A stretch of DNA of 64,000 nt from Sycobia sp. Sy_11 (GCA_018907035.1 JACCIC010000125.1:1054001-1118000); one strand, 5' to 3'. Positions 23,073 through 35,030 are shown, counted from the first letter of the stretch. Notes: a model not told the origin generated them from the sequence alone. Translations and numbers: made by a program.

Positions 23073-23590
23073 TGTCACGGGTGTCACAAGGCGCTCGAGC
23101 TGAACTTGTCTGGGTGAACGAAGACGACGCGTGCGCCATCCCATCGTAAGAGAAACCTTAAGACACTCGTGCGCGCTGTCGCGCCTTGTATTCGCCGCCG
23201 TCTCTCGGCCCTTTATCTCATCCCTCGCGTCCACGCGCATAGCCGTTAGCAGTCTCAATCTTTGAGTGCGTGTCGCCCCGTATCGAGTTATTCTCGTTGG
23301 ATTGTGTCCCCCCTCCCGGGTGAGAGGTCGGGATGGCCGTCGCGGCGATAGTGTCCCGTCGGGGGCGATACACGCGCGGAATAAAATTTGGGCGTCATGG
23401 TCGTAGATCAGACAAATAAATTCGTCCGAAAGTAAATCTGTCACAAAAATAATCAAATTGTCAAATGTTGGTGTTTGTTATAAAGGCGATTGCCGAAAGG
23501 AATCTTCTTAAGAAATTTTTTTTTATTGTGAACTTTCTCCCTTTACAGGCGGGCGGAGCCTCCTCGCAGTGAGATTTTGTAGGTGAGTAT
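23073..23590 (+). repeat. LTR-like GC-rich block A
   Basis: Starts TGTCACGGGTGTCAC at 23073 in AT-rich DNA and is rich in CpG. From 23291 to 23586 it matches 25324-25530 in order: ATTCTCGTTGG, a C-run, GAGGTCGGGA, AATTGTCAAATGTTGGTGTTT, AAAGGCGA, TCTTAAGAAATTTTTTT, TCCCTTTACAGG, GGAGCC, CAGTGA and AGGTGA. The end ...CTTTACA followed by a GGAGCC..CAGTGA segment resembles an LTR end plus primer-binding site. A second TGGTGACCAATGTGGGGCC lies at 23729. No retroelement proteins were found between or beside the blocks. Confidence 0.45.
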
Positions 23591-23759
23591 ACGCGAGTAA
23601 AGCAGATTCAAATTTGTTTTTTTCTGCGCGAAACGCAGGGATTCAAGCTTAAATTTTGAACATAAATTACCCTCAAAGTGTTATTGTTATTTTTTTGTTT
23701 GCTTATTTTAATTCTCACATTACTAAATGGTGACCAATGTGGGGCCTGACCGGCTTGTA

Positions 23760-24960
23760 AGATATTAAATTTTCATGGCGTAGCGAGGTGCGACTGCCTG
23801 TGACGGAAGCGGCCATGGTCACGGGTCACCATGTGGGCGGAAGCATGCAGCGATTCGAGATAAATTCATTACTACTGATGGAAAATGAAACATTCATAGT
23901 GGAGGAAAATTTATGTGTGTAAAAATAAAAATTTTGTTGGAATGTTTAATAATAATAATAATAAATAGGGATTGGTTTTAAAAGAAATTCAAATTCGTTT
24001 TTCTATCTTTATTTGATAAAAATTTTTTTGTGCAAGTATATCTAAAAGTATGATTGATTTAATAAGTCGTATTATATTAGAATACTATATTATACACTTT
24101 TTAATCCTTTTTGTAAATGCATCGGGAATAAAATTTTGGTATCTAAATTAAATAAAGAACTTTTTGTGTTAGCGAGTATTGGAGATCGTAAGAAAAACTG
24201 GTTCCCCTAGAGGAAAATCGTTAATTTGGAGTTTACAAATAACTAATAAAGAATTAATTTTTGTCCAAAGCAGTGACATAATAATATAGGATATAATAAA
24301 AAAAGTAAAGTGATATTTTAAAAATCCGATTCTGCGAGCTAATAAAGAAATTAACATAATTTTTCATATTTATGTGACTATCATGTAAAGTAAAAGTGAA
24401 AAAAAAAACTTTTGAAAAAAAAATTTTGTATTTGAATTAAAACATAGAATGGCTATGGACATTTTCTTTTTTATAAGCACATACTGACACATTTACTGTG
24501 CCATATTTTTATTTTACTCAGAAATATCTCTAATGTTTATTTAATCTTAAAATTTAAAAATTTGTGTTATTAGATGATTTCAATAAAATAAAGTTAAATT
24601 AGTAGAGGTCCCATTTGACATTTGGAACCATTACTAAAGGGCGTTAGTGATACTATTTAATTATTTGTACACACTTCAACATTTATGTATCAATAGAATA
24701 GTAGTTTACAAGTTATAAAAAAATAAAATGAACTTTACTTATTTAATTTTTCCTAAATTTATGTATTAGAAATTTGATGATTATAACAAGGAATACATAT
24801 GATTTCTTTTTATAAACCCGACGACTTTCAATCCAACGAATTTTAGAAGGCTGTTCACTAAATCTAAAGGAGTGATTCTGTAATTCTGAGAGAGATAAAG
24901 TAGGACAACCGCACGGAGTAAATGAGAGATAGACAGAAAAAAAGAAATAGAAAGAAGGAG
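23760..24960. other. AT-rich spacer between LTR-like blocks
   Basis: No pol or gag motif is seen, so this is not a recognisable retroelement interior. A short (AAT)n run is at about 23950-23965. Confidence 0.35.
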
Positions 24961-24963
24961 AAA

Positions 24964-24969
<6 letters not shown>

Positions 24970-25037
<68 letters not shown>
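24970..25037. repeat. (GA)n microsatellite
   Basis: About 34 GA units. Flanking purine-rich sequence from 24890 to 25230 continues as imperfect GA/GAA runs and yields long Ser-Leu frames on the minus strand, which are low-complexity artefacts. Confidence 0.95.
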
Positions 25038-25040
<3 letters not shown>

Positions 25041-25189
25041 ACAGCCGCACGAAAGTAAGTGAGAAATAGAAATAGAAAGAAGGTAGCAGAGAGAGAAGAG
25101 ATGCACGAAAGTAAGAGAGAGCTCGAGAACGAAGAGAAATTAGAACTCCGAAGGAAGTAGAAAGAGAGACCGAGTAGGAGAGAGGAAAG

Positions 25190-25530
25190 AACAGTAGCCA
25201 AGCAAGGATAGAGAGAGAGGGCGAAGAGGCGGCGGGTGGAGAAGACCGAACAGCGGACGACGACGACGCTCCTCTGGACCACAGTAGCGGTGGCACCGCG
25301 CATCCCCTTCCAGCCACGTATCCATTCTCGTTGGTTTATGCTCCCCCCCCCCCTCCGGGTAAGAGGTCGGGACGGTGATCGCAGTAATTGCGTAAAAAAA
25401 TCTAATTGTCAAATGTTGGTGTTTAAAATAAAGGCGACTGTATAAAGGAATCATCTTAAGAAATTTTTTTGTGTTGTAGACTTTATCCCTTTACAGGCCA
25501 GTGGAGCCCCCAGTGATAATTCGCAGGTGA
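25190..25530 (+). repeat. LTR-like block B, related to block A
   Basis: Shares with 23291-23586 the ordered blocks listed there, in a shorter form. The end CCCTTTACAGGCCAG TGGAGCCCCC CAGTGA (25487-25515) is the clearest LTR-end-plus-primer-site arrangement of the two, with TGGAGCCCCC at the place a tRNA primer would pair. Possibly a solo LTR or a truncated element. Confidence 0.45.
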
Positions 25531-25534
25531 TAAT

Positions 25535-26465
25535 AAGAAGATACTACAAACACACGCGCGTTTATCATCGCCTTCTATATAAGAAACACTGTTACATTCG
25601 TACCCTTTACGCCATTCATTTACTGGGCAGCTTGAAAGGGAGTCGACCTGTTGCATACATTCACCCGCTCTGTGCCGACTGCCAAAGTTAAATTTCCATA
25701 AGCTCCTTTGCGACCGCGAGAATTGAGACTGGTTTGTCATGCATGCATTTATATATACGAGATATTCGCAGTCTGTAATTGCGGTGAAATATACACTTAT
25801 TATATCACCCATGCTAAGTTGCATTTGTGTTGGACGCAGCTTTCGAGTTTAATTGCTTCTACTATAAAACCTACTAATTTTAATATATTTTTATCAAAAG
25901 CTTCCAAGATAAACACTTTTTTATTAATTAGAAAGTATTGTTCAACACTAATCAAAAAATATTGTGCAATACTAATAACGATTTGATGATACATATGGAT
26001 GCTTCCAAATCTTTATGTATTAGTGTTTTTGCACAACAAATTTTAATTTTCCGTAAACATTTTGCGACAGCTACTGTCAGTATACAAACATAAAAAAAAT
26101 TAACTTCTATTGTGGTATTACTATTACGAACTGGTGCGTATCGTTGCAATTAGCCGCATTTATGAAATTTTATAACTCTATGCAGTATTGCACAATGGCG
26201 AAAAATATGTTCGCCTGAATTATAATTATAACACTTTCGCATAAGGCTTCTCACACTTACTATTAGTATTTTTCTTAACATAACATTTTCACTGCTTGAC
26301 TGTGGTATCAAATGTGGAAATTCTTGTTACTCAAACTTTCTAAAAATTGGACAAAATTTAACGAAAGTTCTACCACCCATATCATGACCTTAAAATTTTA
26401 ATAATTCTATATAAAATATATCGATAAGTTTTTGATCCATCATTAATTATACTAAATTATAAAAA
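25535..26465. other. AT-rich spacer
   Basis: No feature recognised. A 113-codon minus-strand frame at 25483-25824 overlaps the LTR-like end and has no motif. Confidence 0.3.
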
Positions 26466-26468
26466 ATA

Positions 26469-27755
26469 TTAGGAGTGTGAATAAGTCTTTCCCGTTTTTT
26501 GTAAGAGATGGCGCCACCAATACTGTGCGAGTATTCAATGGTTACATATGTCATAATCAAAGCTTATTCATATGTCAACAATTCCATACTAACACATTAG
26601 TTAAAATTTTTTCGCATCATAAATTTTTGATATCGCGAAAATGTCGAAATTTGAGCCAAGTCGACGTCATTTGCGGGAAGTTTGACTTTATTGGTTCAAT
26701 TTGAAGAAATCTGCTGCCGAGACGCATCGATTGCTTCAGGAGGCTTATGGAGAAGGTTGTGTCGATGATTCAAGTGTTCGCGGATGGTTTCGACGCTTCA
26801 AAAGCGGTGATTTCGACGTGAAAGACAAGGAGCGTTCCGGGCGGCCGCAAATCTTTTTGAAGATCGAGAATTGGCGACTTTGCTTGATGAAGATTCTTGT
26901 CAAACGCAAGAAGAACTTGCTGAAGCATTGCGAGTTGACCGAACAACCATTTCCAAGCGTTTGAAAGCCATGGGAATGATCCAAAAGCAAGGAAATTGGG
27001 TGCCGTACGAACTGAAGCTGAGAGACGTCGAACGGCGTTTTTTCACTTGCGAACAGCTGCTTCAGCGACATAAAAGAAAGGGTTTTCTGCATCGTATCGT
27101 GACTGGCGATGAAAAGTGGATACGTTACGATAATCCGAAGCGAAGAAAATCATGGGGACTACCCGGCCATGCATCATCATCGACGGCCAAGCCAAATATT
27201 CATGGCGCCAAGCTCATGCTCTGTATATGGTGGGACCAGCTAGGTGTGGTTTACTATGAGCTTCTGAAACCGAATGAAAGGATCACAGGCGAGGTCTATC
27301 GACGACAATTGATGCGTTTGAGCCGCGCACTGCGAGAAAAACGGCCACAATACTCCGACAGGCACGACAAAATTATTTTGCAACATGACAATGCTCGCCC
27401 ACATGTTGCACCGCCGGTGAAAACATACTTACAAACGCTCAAATGGGAAGTCCTACCCCACCCGCCGTATAGTCCAGACGTTGCTCCGTCTGATTATCAT
27501 CTCTTCAGATCGATGACGCATGGCCTGGCTGACCAGCACTTCCATTCCTACGAGGAAGCCAAAAATGGGTGGATCACTGGATAGAGGCCAAACCGGTCGA
27601 ATTTTTTCGCGACGGGATTCGTATGTTGCCAGAAAGATGGGAAAAAGTTGTAGCTAGCGATGGCCAATACTTTCAATAATTCATTTGTAACCATTTTTTC
27701 ACAATAAAGGCTCAAAATTTGAAAAAAAACGGGAAAGACTTATTCACATACCTGA
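26469..27755 (+). mobile_element. mariner element, copy 2 of 3, frame-broken
   Basis: A 1287-base relative of the element at 20922, in the opposite orientation, with the same ends and TA on both sides (26467-26468, 27756-27757). The transposase starts MSKFEP at 26641. It is broken by a TGA near 26683, an extra T in a T-run near 26853, and loss of an A near 27562 (EEAKN instead of EEAKKW). The first catalytic block is TGDEKW here, and the HDNARPH and SDYHLF blocks are intact, so decay is recent and limited. It could still be moved by the enzyme of copy 1. Confidence 0.93.
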
Positions 27756-28020
27756 TATTTTAATATTTCACTACCAAATACAATAAAGAAAATTATCAAT
27801 TTAATTTTTCTTAAAAGAAGATTTTCAATTAAAATTAATTAAATTATAAAATAAATTGAGTTTGTATCTTTTTATTTCATATTGTTCAAGAAATAGTATT
27901 TTAAATTTAACAAAATTATGTATATTTATTTAACTATCGCTGCATTTTTAATAATGCTCTAAATACTATGAAAATCTAAATAGTAATAATAAATTAATAT
28001 AAACTAGAGGGAGGGACCGA

Positions 28021-28146
28021 GTGATAGATAGATAAATGGATAGATTAATCGATATGTAGATGGATAGATAGATAGATGGATAAATAGATAGATATATAGA
28101 TAAATAGATATATAGATAGATAGATAAATCAACAGATAGATGGATG
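28021..28146. repeat. (GATA)n microsatellite, interrupted
   Basis: Runs of GATA with TGGA, AATA and TATA variants over about 125 bases. Confidence 0.9.
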
Positions 28147-28198
28147 AAAAAGAGGGAGAGATGACATAGTATTTTATATTTTTTTATAATTTGATGTA

Positions 28199-29413
28199 TT
28201 AGGTTGTCAAATATCTGGAAATATTATACATCGGTTGAAAAGTCTTGACATGATGTAGAAAACGACGCTATGCATGATTAGTTTAGATATTACGTTCAAA
28301 AGTTATAGACGTGTAAACATGGAGTTCACTAACACCGAAATTCGCGCTATTTTAAAGTTTGCCTTCGTCAAAGGCATATCCGCTAGAGAAACGTTCTGTG
28401 AGATTAATGGTATTTTGGGAGATGGCACGCTATCACTTCGAACCGCAGAGGAATGGTTTTAACGAGTCAGAGCCGGTGAAAACCTTGGATAAGCCTGTGG
28501 CGATGAATACCGATCAAATCATGGAATTTATCGAGTTAGACCGACATGTAGCATCTCGTAACATCGTTCAGGAGATGAGAGTTAGTTACTAAACTATTTT
28601 AAACCATCTGCAGAAGGCTGAATACAAAAAAAGCTTGATGTTTGGGTGCCGCATGATTTGACGCAAAAAAACCTTCTGGACCGAATCAGCACCTGCAATG
28701 TACTGTTGAAACGGAACGAACTGACCCATATTTGAAGCGGATGACGACTGGCGACCAAAAATGGATCACATAGGACAATATCAAGCGAAAACGGTTGTGA
28801 TCCAAGGCCGGTGGACCGTCCCAAACAGTGGTTAAGCCGGGATTGACGGCCAGGATGGTTTTGCTGTGTGTTTGGTGCGATTGGAAGGGAATCATCCACT
28901 ATGAGCTGCTCCCATATGACCAGATGCTTAATTCTACCATCTACTGTGAATAACTGGACCATCTGAAGCAGGCTATCGACCAAAAGCGTCCACAACTGGC
29001 CAACAGGAAGGGTGTAGTGTTCCACCAAGACAACGCCAGACCACACACTTCGTTGATGACTCGTCAGAAGCTACGGGAGTTCGGATAGAAGGTTTTATCG
29101 CATCCACCATATAGCCCGGACATAGCACCAGGTAATTACCACCTGTTCCTGTCCATGTCGAACGCACTTGGTGGTGTAAAGTTGGACTCAAAAGAGGCTT
29201 GTGAAAAGTGGCTGTCCGAGTTCTTTGCAAATAAGGAAAGAGGTTTCTACGAGAGGGGTTTCTATGAGACGGGTATTATGAAGTTGCCGTCTAGATGCAA
29301 ACAGATTATCGAACAAAACGCGCATATTTGAAGTAACTCTGATCACTGTAATACATTTTATAAAGCATTGAATGAAGAGCAAAAAAGCGGAAGGGAGATA
29401 TTTGACAACCTAA
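28199..29413 (+). mobile_element. mariner element, distinct lineage, transposase broken
   Basis: A 1215-base element between TA pairs (28197-28198, 29414-29415). Ends: TTAGGTTGTCAAATATCT and its inverted partner AGATATTTGACAACCTAA. The transposase starts MEFTNTEIRAILKFAF at 28319. Order: a helix-turn-helix block to 28460 with a stop at 28460-28462, ELDRHVASRNIVQEM near 28535-28575, a frameshift after 28620, the first catalytic region near 28735-28760 (GDQKW for GDEKW, Asp retained), WWD-type block at 28880, HQDNARPHTS near 29021-29050, PPYSPDIAP near 29104-29130 followed by GNYH where the family has SDYH, so the third Asp is lost. C-terminus near 29330. Confidence 0.9.
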
Positions 29414-29419
29414 TATTTA

Positions 29420-30595
29420 TATTAATGTTTTGATATTTATATTAATTTTACAATTACATTTGATATTATTAATAAATTGTCACATTGATTAAGTGCAATC
29501 GAAATTTACTTAATCACAAGAGAAATCATACAAAGATATAAAATAGATCGAAGTCATAAAAATGCTTGTGTACTATGGGGAAAGTATATAAATAACAAAA
29601 AAATCAGAACAGCATAAGTAAGAAAGTTTTGAGCGTCAAGCTTAGCTTATTTAGAAATTATCTATATCAATCTAGGGAAATTAATGAGGTTCAATTCTAT
29701 TATCGAAAGCTGGAATACTCTCTTTGTCATTGCGATCGTATATATATTCGGATTTACTAGTATCGAAATTTTATTTAATGTTTAGGATACAACAATTTCT
29801 GATACGCCAGTTTTGCCGATTGGCTATGAGGAGTTTCAATATCTAGATATGAAAACTCTATGTACGCATGATGTTCTGATTATAATTTATGAGTGATTTC
29901 AATTCCTCACATGAACTTATTGTATGCATATTCTACACAGAATGGACGACGACTCTTGATTTGACTACTCATTCAGGTGTCCATTATCTTGTATTATCCT
30001 GTAGTCCTAGAACGAATAATATCAGAACAATATGATTGTCTTTCTATAATTGTTAATTTAAGAAATTGATATTTGAACTAAGATCAATGAATTACCAGTT
30101 CATTACTCTGATGATCGAAACATTGTAGGCTTTGTTCTTTGAAGATGGCTAATGAGGGGGAATGTATCTTTATGTACGTGACGAACATATCTCTAATCTC
30201 ACTACCGCAGAATGTGAAATACTCATTTTTAACAATGATTATATACGTGCTACTCATCTGTATAAATGTAATCAATCGTAAATATGTATGAGTACCTACA
30301 TATAACATGATTTTATAAAGAATTTGCATTTGAACTACGGATATATTATATAGGTATATAGAAAACCCTGAAATCATAAATTTTTAAAAAATTACATAAT
30401 CAAAAAGTTACATTTGAGAAAAATCCATACAAATTAATAATGCCCTAAACTCATAATTTGATTTTTTTCTCTTGTTTTAAAATTTCTAAATACATGAGGT
30501 TTGTCTAGAACATTTAAACTATGAATTTTTTGAAAGTTCTAAATTACACAGAATCAAGAAGCACTGCTTCCATTTTTCAATGATAATTTTCTAGT
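29420..30595. other. AT-rich spacer
   Basis: A 97-codon minus-strand frame at 30084-30377 (MISGFSIYLYN...) has no recognisable motif and is not called. Nothing else is supported. Confidence 0.3.
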
Positions 30596-30600
30596 ATTTA

Positions 30601-31803
30601 CGTGGGTCATTGATAAATACGTAGCCTGCAATTGAAAACACAAAAATTTAACAAAAAATAAAATTTATTTTTCATTGCAGTCTTCTTTTACATAAATACA
30701 CTTGGTCCAGCCATGTTCAAATCTTTAAACTGCGTTGAAAAAACTTTCGTTAGTAGAGTGGAATCTCTTCTCGGCGAGCGAACTTTTTAGATTCGGAAAA
30801 AATTTTGCTCGGAGCTAAATGGAGATCGGTTAATCAGGTACCAGTGCATAGCGTAATTCGACCAATTTAACCGTGGCGAGTGCAGAAGTGTGAGCCTGTG
30901 CAATATCGTGGTGGAAAAGTACTTTCTTTTTAGACAAAAAGGGGCTGTTTTTTTAACACGGCCTCAAATCGGCTCAATAATACGGCGTAGTACTATTCTG
31001 TAACCGTTTTGTCCTTCTCCAGATAGTCAATACAAATCACACCTTAAGAATCACAGAAAACAGTGGCCATCACTTTTCCGAGATCATCTTCGCCTTCTTC
31101 GGAGCAGGTTCAGCAGGTATGATCTACTGTTTTAACTGCTCCTTGGTTTCTGGAGTGTAGTAGTGAATCAATGTTTCGTCAAGGGTCACGTAACGATGCA
31201 AAAATTCTTTTGATTGCTATTTAAGAGCTCCAAACACGGCTCTGAACTGGTCGTACGGATACGCTTGTTCTCTGCAGTCAACAAACGCGGCACCCACTTT
31301 GCTAACAGTTTCCTCATGCCTCAAATCTCTCGTAGCATATGCCACATGCGTTCTTCTGAGATGCCTACTGCAGCAGTTACCTTCTGCACCTTTAATTAGC
31401 GGTATTACAAAGCGATATCGTGGATTTTTATCACATTCTACTCCATCGTGGTTGTTTTCGGAGCACTTGGAGGTGGATCGTCAAAAACCGCTGTACGGAC
31501 ACGTTGAAACTCATCGTACCAAAATTCAACGTTTACCATCGAAAGAGAAGCGTTCACATTCACTGCATCCAAGAGTTCTTTAATTTCACTGCGCAATTTC
31601 CCTTCCAAAAACAAGAATCTAATGACCGACCGATATTTTTTTTTCATTTTTTCAAAAATTAACGGACACATTTGCTTTTACACGCTCTCAAAAATAAACT
31701 ACCACTGTAAACGTTTACAGGAAGATACTGGAAATTAGTGTATTTGTGGCGTAATTGTGGCACTATCTGACGGTGAGGTTAAGTAATTGTCAAATAATCC
31801 ACG
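30601..31803 (-). mobile_element. mariner element, distinct lineage, degenerate
   Basis: About 1203 bases with imperfect inverted ends (CGTGGGTCATTGATAAATAC at the left; CGTGGATTATTTGACAATTAC from the right strand) flanked by TA. The transposase is read from about 31653 downward: YRSVIRFLFLEGKLRSEIKE, then FDDPPPSAPKT near 31455, a RVPRLL-type patch near 31290, LDETLIHYYTP near 31180-31145 (first Asp retained), VFCDS..VICIDYLEKDKTV near 31070-31000, and the C-terminal EHGWTKCIYVKED near 30720-30685. The second and third catalytic blocks are scrambled. Not functional. Confidence 0.85.
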
Positions 31804-31977
31804 TATATAATATAAGTAATATATAAACGCTTATAGAGAGATACCTCCTCCTCTACTCTTGCACTAATTTTTTATTGCTTTTTGTGACTTACTTATTATT
31901 TTCTTATTACTGTTTCACTCCTTTGAAGCATTGAAATAAATGAAAGTACCCCTCCATAATCCTAATGTATATATATA

Positions 31978-32264
31978 TTATAACGGGGAGTATGCCCGCC
32001 TTTAGCACAAAGACGTCAGACACGACCAGTACCGAGAAGTACTTGAATTTGCCAAACTCCGAATAAATCCGACGAGGGAGAGGGGCTATTTGCGAGGGGC
32101 GAAATACCTGCAATGCAGCGAATGTGTAAGGCAAAAACAATCCACAGGCGATGAAAATTGAAAGTGTCTAATTGAATAAAACGTAGATGCACTAGTACAC
32201 GTAAAATTACAGGGCGAGGATTGCATATCGAAAGCCGTCGCGGATACGGCGCATAAGAAGGCGG

Positions 32265-32324
<60 letters not shown>

Positions 32325-32740
32325 AACAAGGGCTACTACTTACAATGAATGCGTCGATGTTGTCCTGGTGCGTTGGCTACAGGAAGGCGGCGGTGTCAGG
32401 TCCTGGAAGTGGAGCAGGCGGCTCTCATAGCTGCGGTTTTAGGCAGGGTCTCCGCACTCTCAGGTCTAATGGGGAGGTGCTGATTCGCTTTGAATGGGAG
32501 TCGGGTGGCAGGCTCGGGATCGGTAACCAGGGTCAGGTCGATACAAAGACAAACTCACAAGCTATCGAATTCGGGCGTGGTTAAGGCAGTGGCAGAACAT
32601 GCGTTTTCTAGGGTAGGCCCTAACTCTCATGACGGCAGAATTGTCACTATCCGAGCGCGCTGCGCCAGTTCCCACCTCCCCTCTCTCGCTGACACCCTCA
32701 CTTACCTTTTCGCCAGCTAGTTAGTCCGCCGTCCTGTAAC
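31978..32740. repeat. GC-rich LTR-like block
   Basis: CpG-containing, GC-richer block in AT-rich DNA. On the minus strand it begins TGTTACAGGACGGCGG at about 32738 and holds a (GA)n tract at 32266-32321. There are no retroelement proteins beside it and the opposite end is not a clear ...CA. It could be a solo LTR or another regulatory-type insertion. Frames at 32345-32720 (glycine/serine-rich) show no motif. Confidence 0.3.
32266..32321. repeat. (GA)n microsatellite
   Basis: About 27 GA units inside the GC-rich block. Confidence 0.95.
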
Positions 32741-32750
32741 AAAATTCTCC

Positions 32751-32774
32751 ACACACACACACACACACATATAC

Positions 32775-32808
<34 letters not shown>
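32751..32808. repeat. (CA)n followed by (TA)n
   Basis: A CA tract passes through ATACAT units into a TA tract. Confidence 0.93.
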
Positions 32809-32811
<3 letters not shown>

Positions 32812-32847
32812 AATGACATTAAAAAATATATACAGAATTAATATATA

Positions 32848-34126
32848 CGAAGGGAGGTGAATAAGTGCTTTGAAAATCTAAGAGTTGTTGTTTGAAGCAT
32901 AGCAGATGGTCTGTTTCTAGTAAGCATTATTCCTCATTATGTATCTGGCAACGTTGCAGCCATATTCATCTTGTGATTTCGCTTATATCGTCAGTTGAAG
33001 TAAATAACTTTTGTTTACTTAAGAAAACGGAAAAACGTCAGTTTTGAGTGGCGATTAAACATTTCTATTTAAAAGGCTTAACAGCAAAAGAAATAAAAGC
33101 TGAGTTGGATTCAGTTGATGGCACATCTGCTCCTGTTTTTGCAACAGTTTACAATTGGATAAATGAATTTAAACGTGGCCGTACATCAACAGAAGATGAA
33201 CATCGTTCAGGACGTCGCGTAGACGTGAGTACCCCGGAATTGATCGATAAAATCTACTATACGGTGTTAAGTGACCGAAGAATAAAATTGCGCGAAATAG
33301 TTAAGGCCACACTGGATTCAAAAGATATCGTCCTTTCAATTTTGTACGATAAGTTGGCTATAAAAAAAATATCTGCGAGATGGGTGCCGCGTTTGCTCTC
33401 AGTTGAGAACAAACGCGAGTTCTTTTGGAGCAAAACAAGAGTTCTTTTGGAGCGCATGCGTCGCAACCCAGATGAGTTTCTGGGTAGATTAGTCATTGTA
33501 GATAAAACACGGATACACTACTACACTTCCGAGACGAAGAAGAACAGTCTAAACAATGGATTATTAAATGTGAACGGGCTCCAAAGAAGGCAAAAACGGT
33601 GAAATCAGCTAGAAAGATTATAGCTACTGTGTTTGGGGGTGTACGTGATATTATCCTTATCGACTATTTGGAAAAGGGACAGGCGATTACTGGAAAGTAT
33701 TATGCGTCATTATTAAGTTAGCTACATCAGAAAATAAAAGAAAATCGTCCTCATTTGAATAAAAAGAAAGTCCTCTTTCTCCAGGATAATGCACGACTGC
33801 ATTCGCACGCAGTTTCGATAGCTAAAATTCAGGAATTGAATTTTGAATTGATAGACCATCCATCGTACTCACCATAGCTAGCTCCGACTAACTTCTTCTT
33901 ATATCCAAATTTTAAAAAATGATTCAGCGGACAAAAATGAGGAGGTCATCGCTCACACAATTACTTATTTTGAGAAATTACAACAATCATACTTTTCCGA
34001 AGGCTTAAAAAAATTGGAAATGCGTCTGTCAAAATGTATTGAACTGGAAGATTACGTTGAAAAAAGAATTTACCCCGAAAAAATGGTTTTTCTATCTTTT
34101 TCTAAAGACTTATTGACCTACTCTCG
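32848..34126 (+). mobile_element. mariner element, distinct lineage, nearly full length
   Basis: A 1279-base element between TA pairs. Ends: CGAAGGGAGGTGAATAAG at the left and CGAGAGTAGGTCAATAAG from the right strand. The transposase reads from about 33048, IKHFYLKGLTAKEIKAELD, open for 184 codons. First catalytic block VDKTRIHYYT (family VDETWIHYYT; Asp kept, Trp lost). A frameshift follows near 33545. A further stop lies near 33720. The second block LQDNARLHS is near 33779-33805. The third block reads LAPTNFF near 33880 where the family has SDFF, so the third Asp is Asn. A short duplication (TTCTTTTGGAGCAAAACAAG / GTTCTTTTGGAG) sits near 33420-33453. Not functional. Confidence 0.92.
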
Positions 34127-34223
34127 TACCTATATAGGTACAGATATATATACAGGTTACTACTTGAAAGAGAGCCTATGGAGGTGGGATAGCAACTACA
34201 GGCGACGTTTATGAGCCCCGTCA

Positions 34224-34470
34224 CATTATACACGATCAAATTTGACCCGGACTGGTGTATTTAAACTCCGCGCCATTAACTTGAATTAAACTGAATCGGT
34301 AAAATTTTGTTTTCCTATTTTGGTACAACCTGTCTTGATGTGAAATTTGAGCGCTATATCTCGAATAGTGTGTATTTATCAGAAAGCATTCAGTGAGGTC
34401 GTGAAGTCGTTGAAAACATGCCTCATATAAGTCGCCCGTCCGCCCATCACCATTTTAGATCTGAAAACAG
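34224..34470 (+). mobile_element. fragment of the 3430-type mariner
   Basis: Starts with GATCAAATTTGACCCGGAC, the terminal repeat of the mariner at 3430, then the same untranslated leader (TGGTACAACCTGTCTTGATG). It is followed by a stretch matching the GCATTC...GTGAAGGTCATGTAGTCG region of that copy. The rest of the transposase gene is absent. A 5'-end scrap. Confidence 0.7.
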
Positions 34471-34689
34471 CCGTTCTGATATTTTCATTCTGATTTATTC
34501 TTTTAAGATATGATATCACTATTTACCTGGAAAAGACAAATATCTATCGAAAATGTATAGTTATCTTTAGTTTTAGACTTCTGAACTGAATTTTGGTTGA
34601 GCGAAAATATTAGTTGAACCCATTTTTGATGAAATGACTCTACATCTCAACGTTATTCAATCAGTTAAAATATTTATTACATTCAGGTA

Positions 34690-35030
34690 GTAGAAACCGA
34701 TATCCAGGTGTCTTGGGGCAAGTTCTACGGGGAATTTAGTATTTAGTCGCAAGGATACGATGTTCAGTTATCTCGGAAGGACTTATAAGGAAAGCTTCGT
34801 ATTCAGACGATAGAATACGATATACAGTTATCTCGGGACGACTTTTATAGAGATTTCTTTGTTCGCGCGGTAGAATACGATATCGAGGTGTATTGGGACG
34901 ATTTTTTCATGAAGTTTCGAGATTTGTTGGCAGGATACCATGTCAATATGAATACACTCGAGATCGTATTCTATCGTCCAAACACCAAAGTACAATATTG
35001 ATCTGTAAAATCTGTATGTAAGATGTATAT
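34690..35030. repeat. 60-bp satellite array, site 2, with an inverted unit
   Basis: Four to five head-to-tail units of 60-61 bases (starting near 34698, 34759, 34819, 34879), each carrying AGAATACGATAT, a G(T/G)TATCTCGG-like block and GGACGACTT. From about 34940 the unit turns over: GATCGTATTCTATCGTCC at 34971 is the reverse complement of the array's TAGAATACGAT core. Related units occur at 7560-8030 and 59290-59470. Confidence 0.75.

Noticed and set aside
23043..23456. 137-codon Arg-rich minus-strand frame
   Set aside because: Antisense to the LTR-like block and explained by its CpG-rich composition.
24743..25317. Long minus-strand frames rich in Ser-Leu
   Set aside because: They are the translation of the (GA)n microsatellite and its purine-rich flanks, with no motif outside the repeat.
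25483..25824. 113-codon minus-strand frame
   Set aside because: Overlaps the LTR-like end on the opposite strand and shows no domain or repeat of known kind.
30084..30377. 97-codon minus-strand frame considered as a chemoreceptor fragment
   Set aside because: Hydrophobic start reflects AT-rich codons; no conserved receptor motif could be named.
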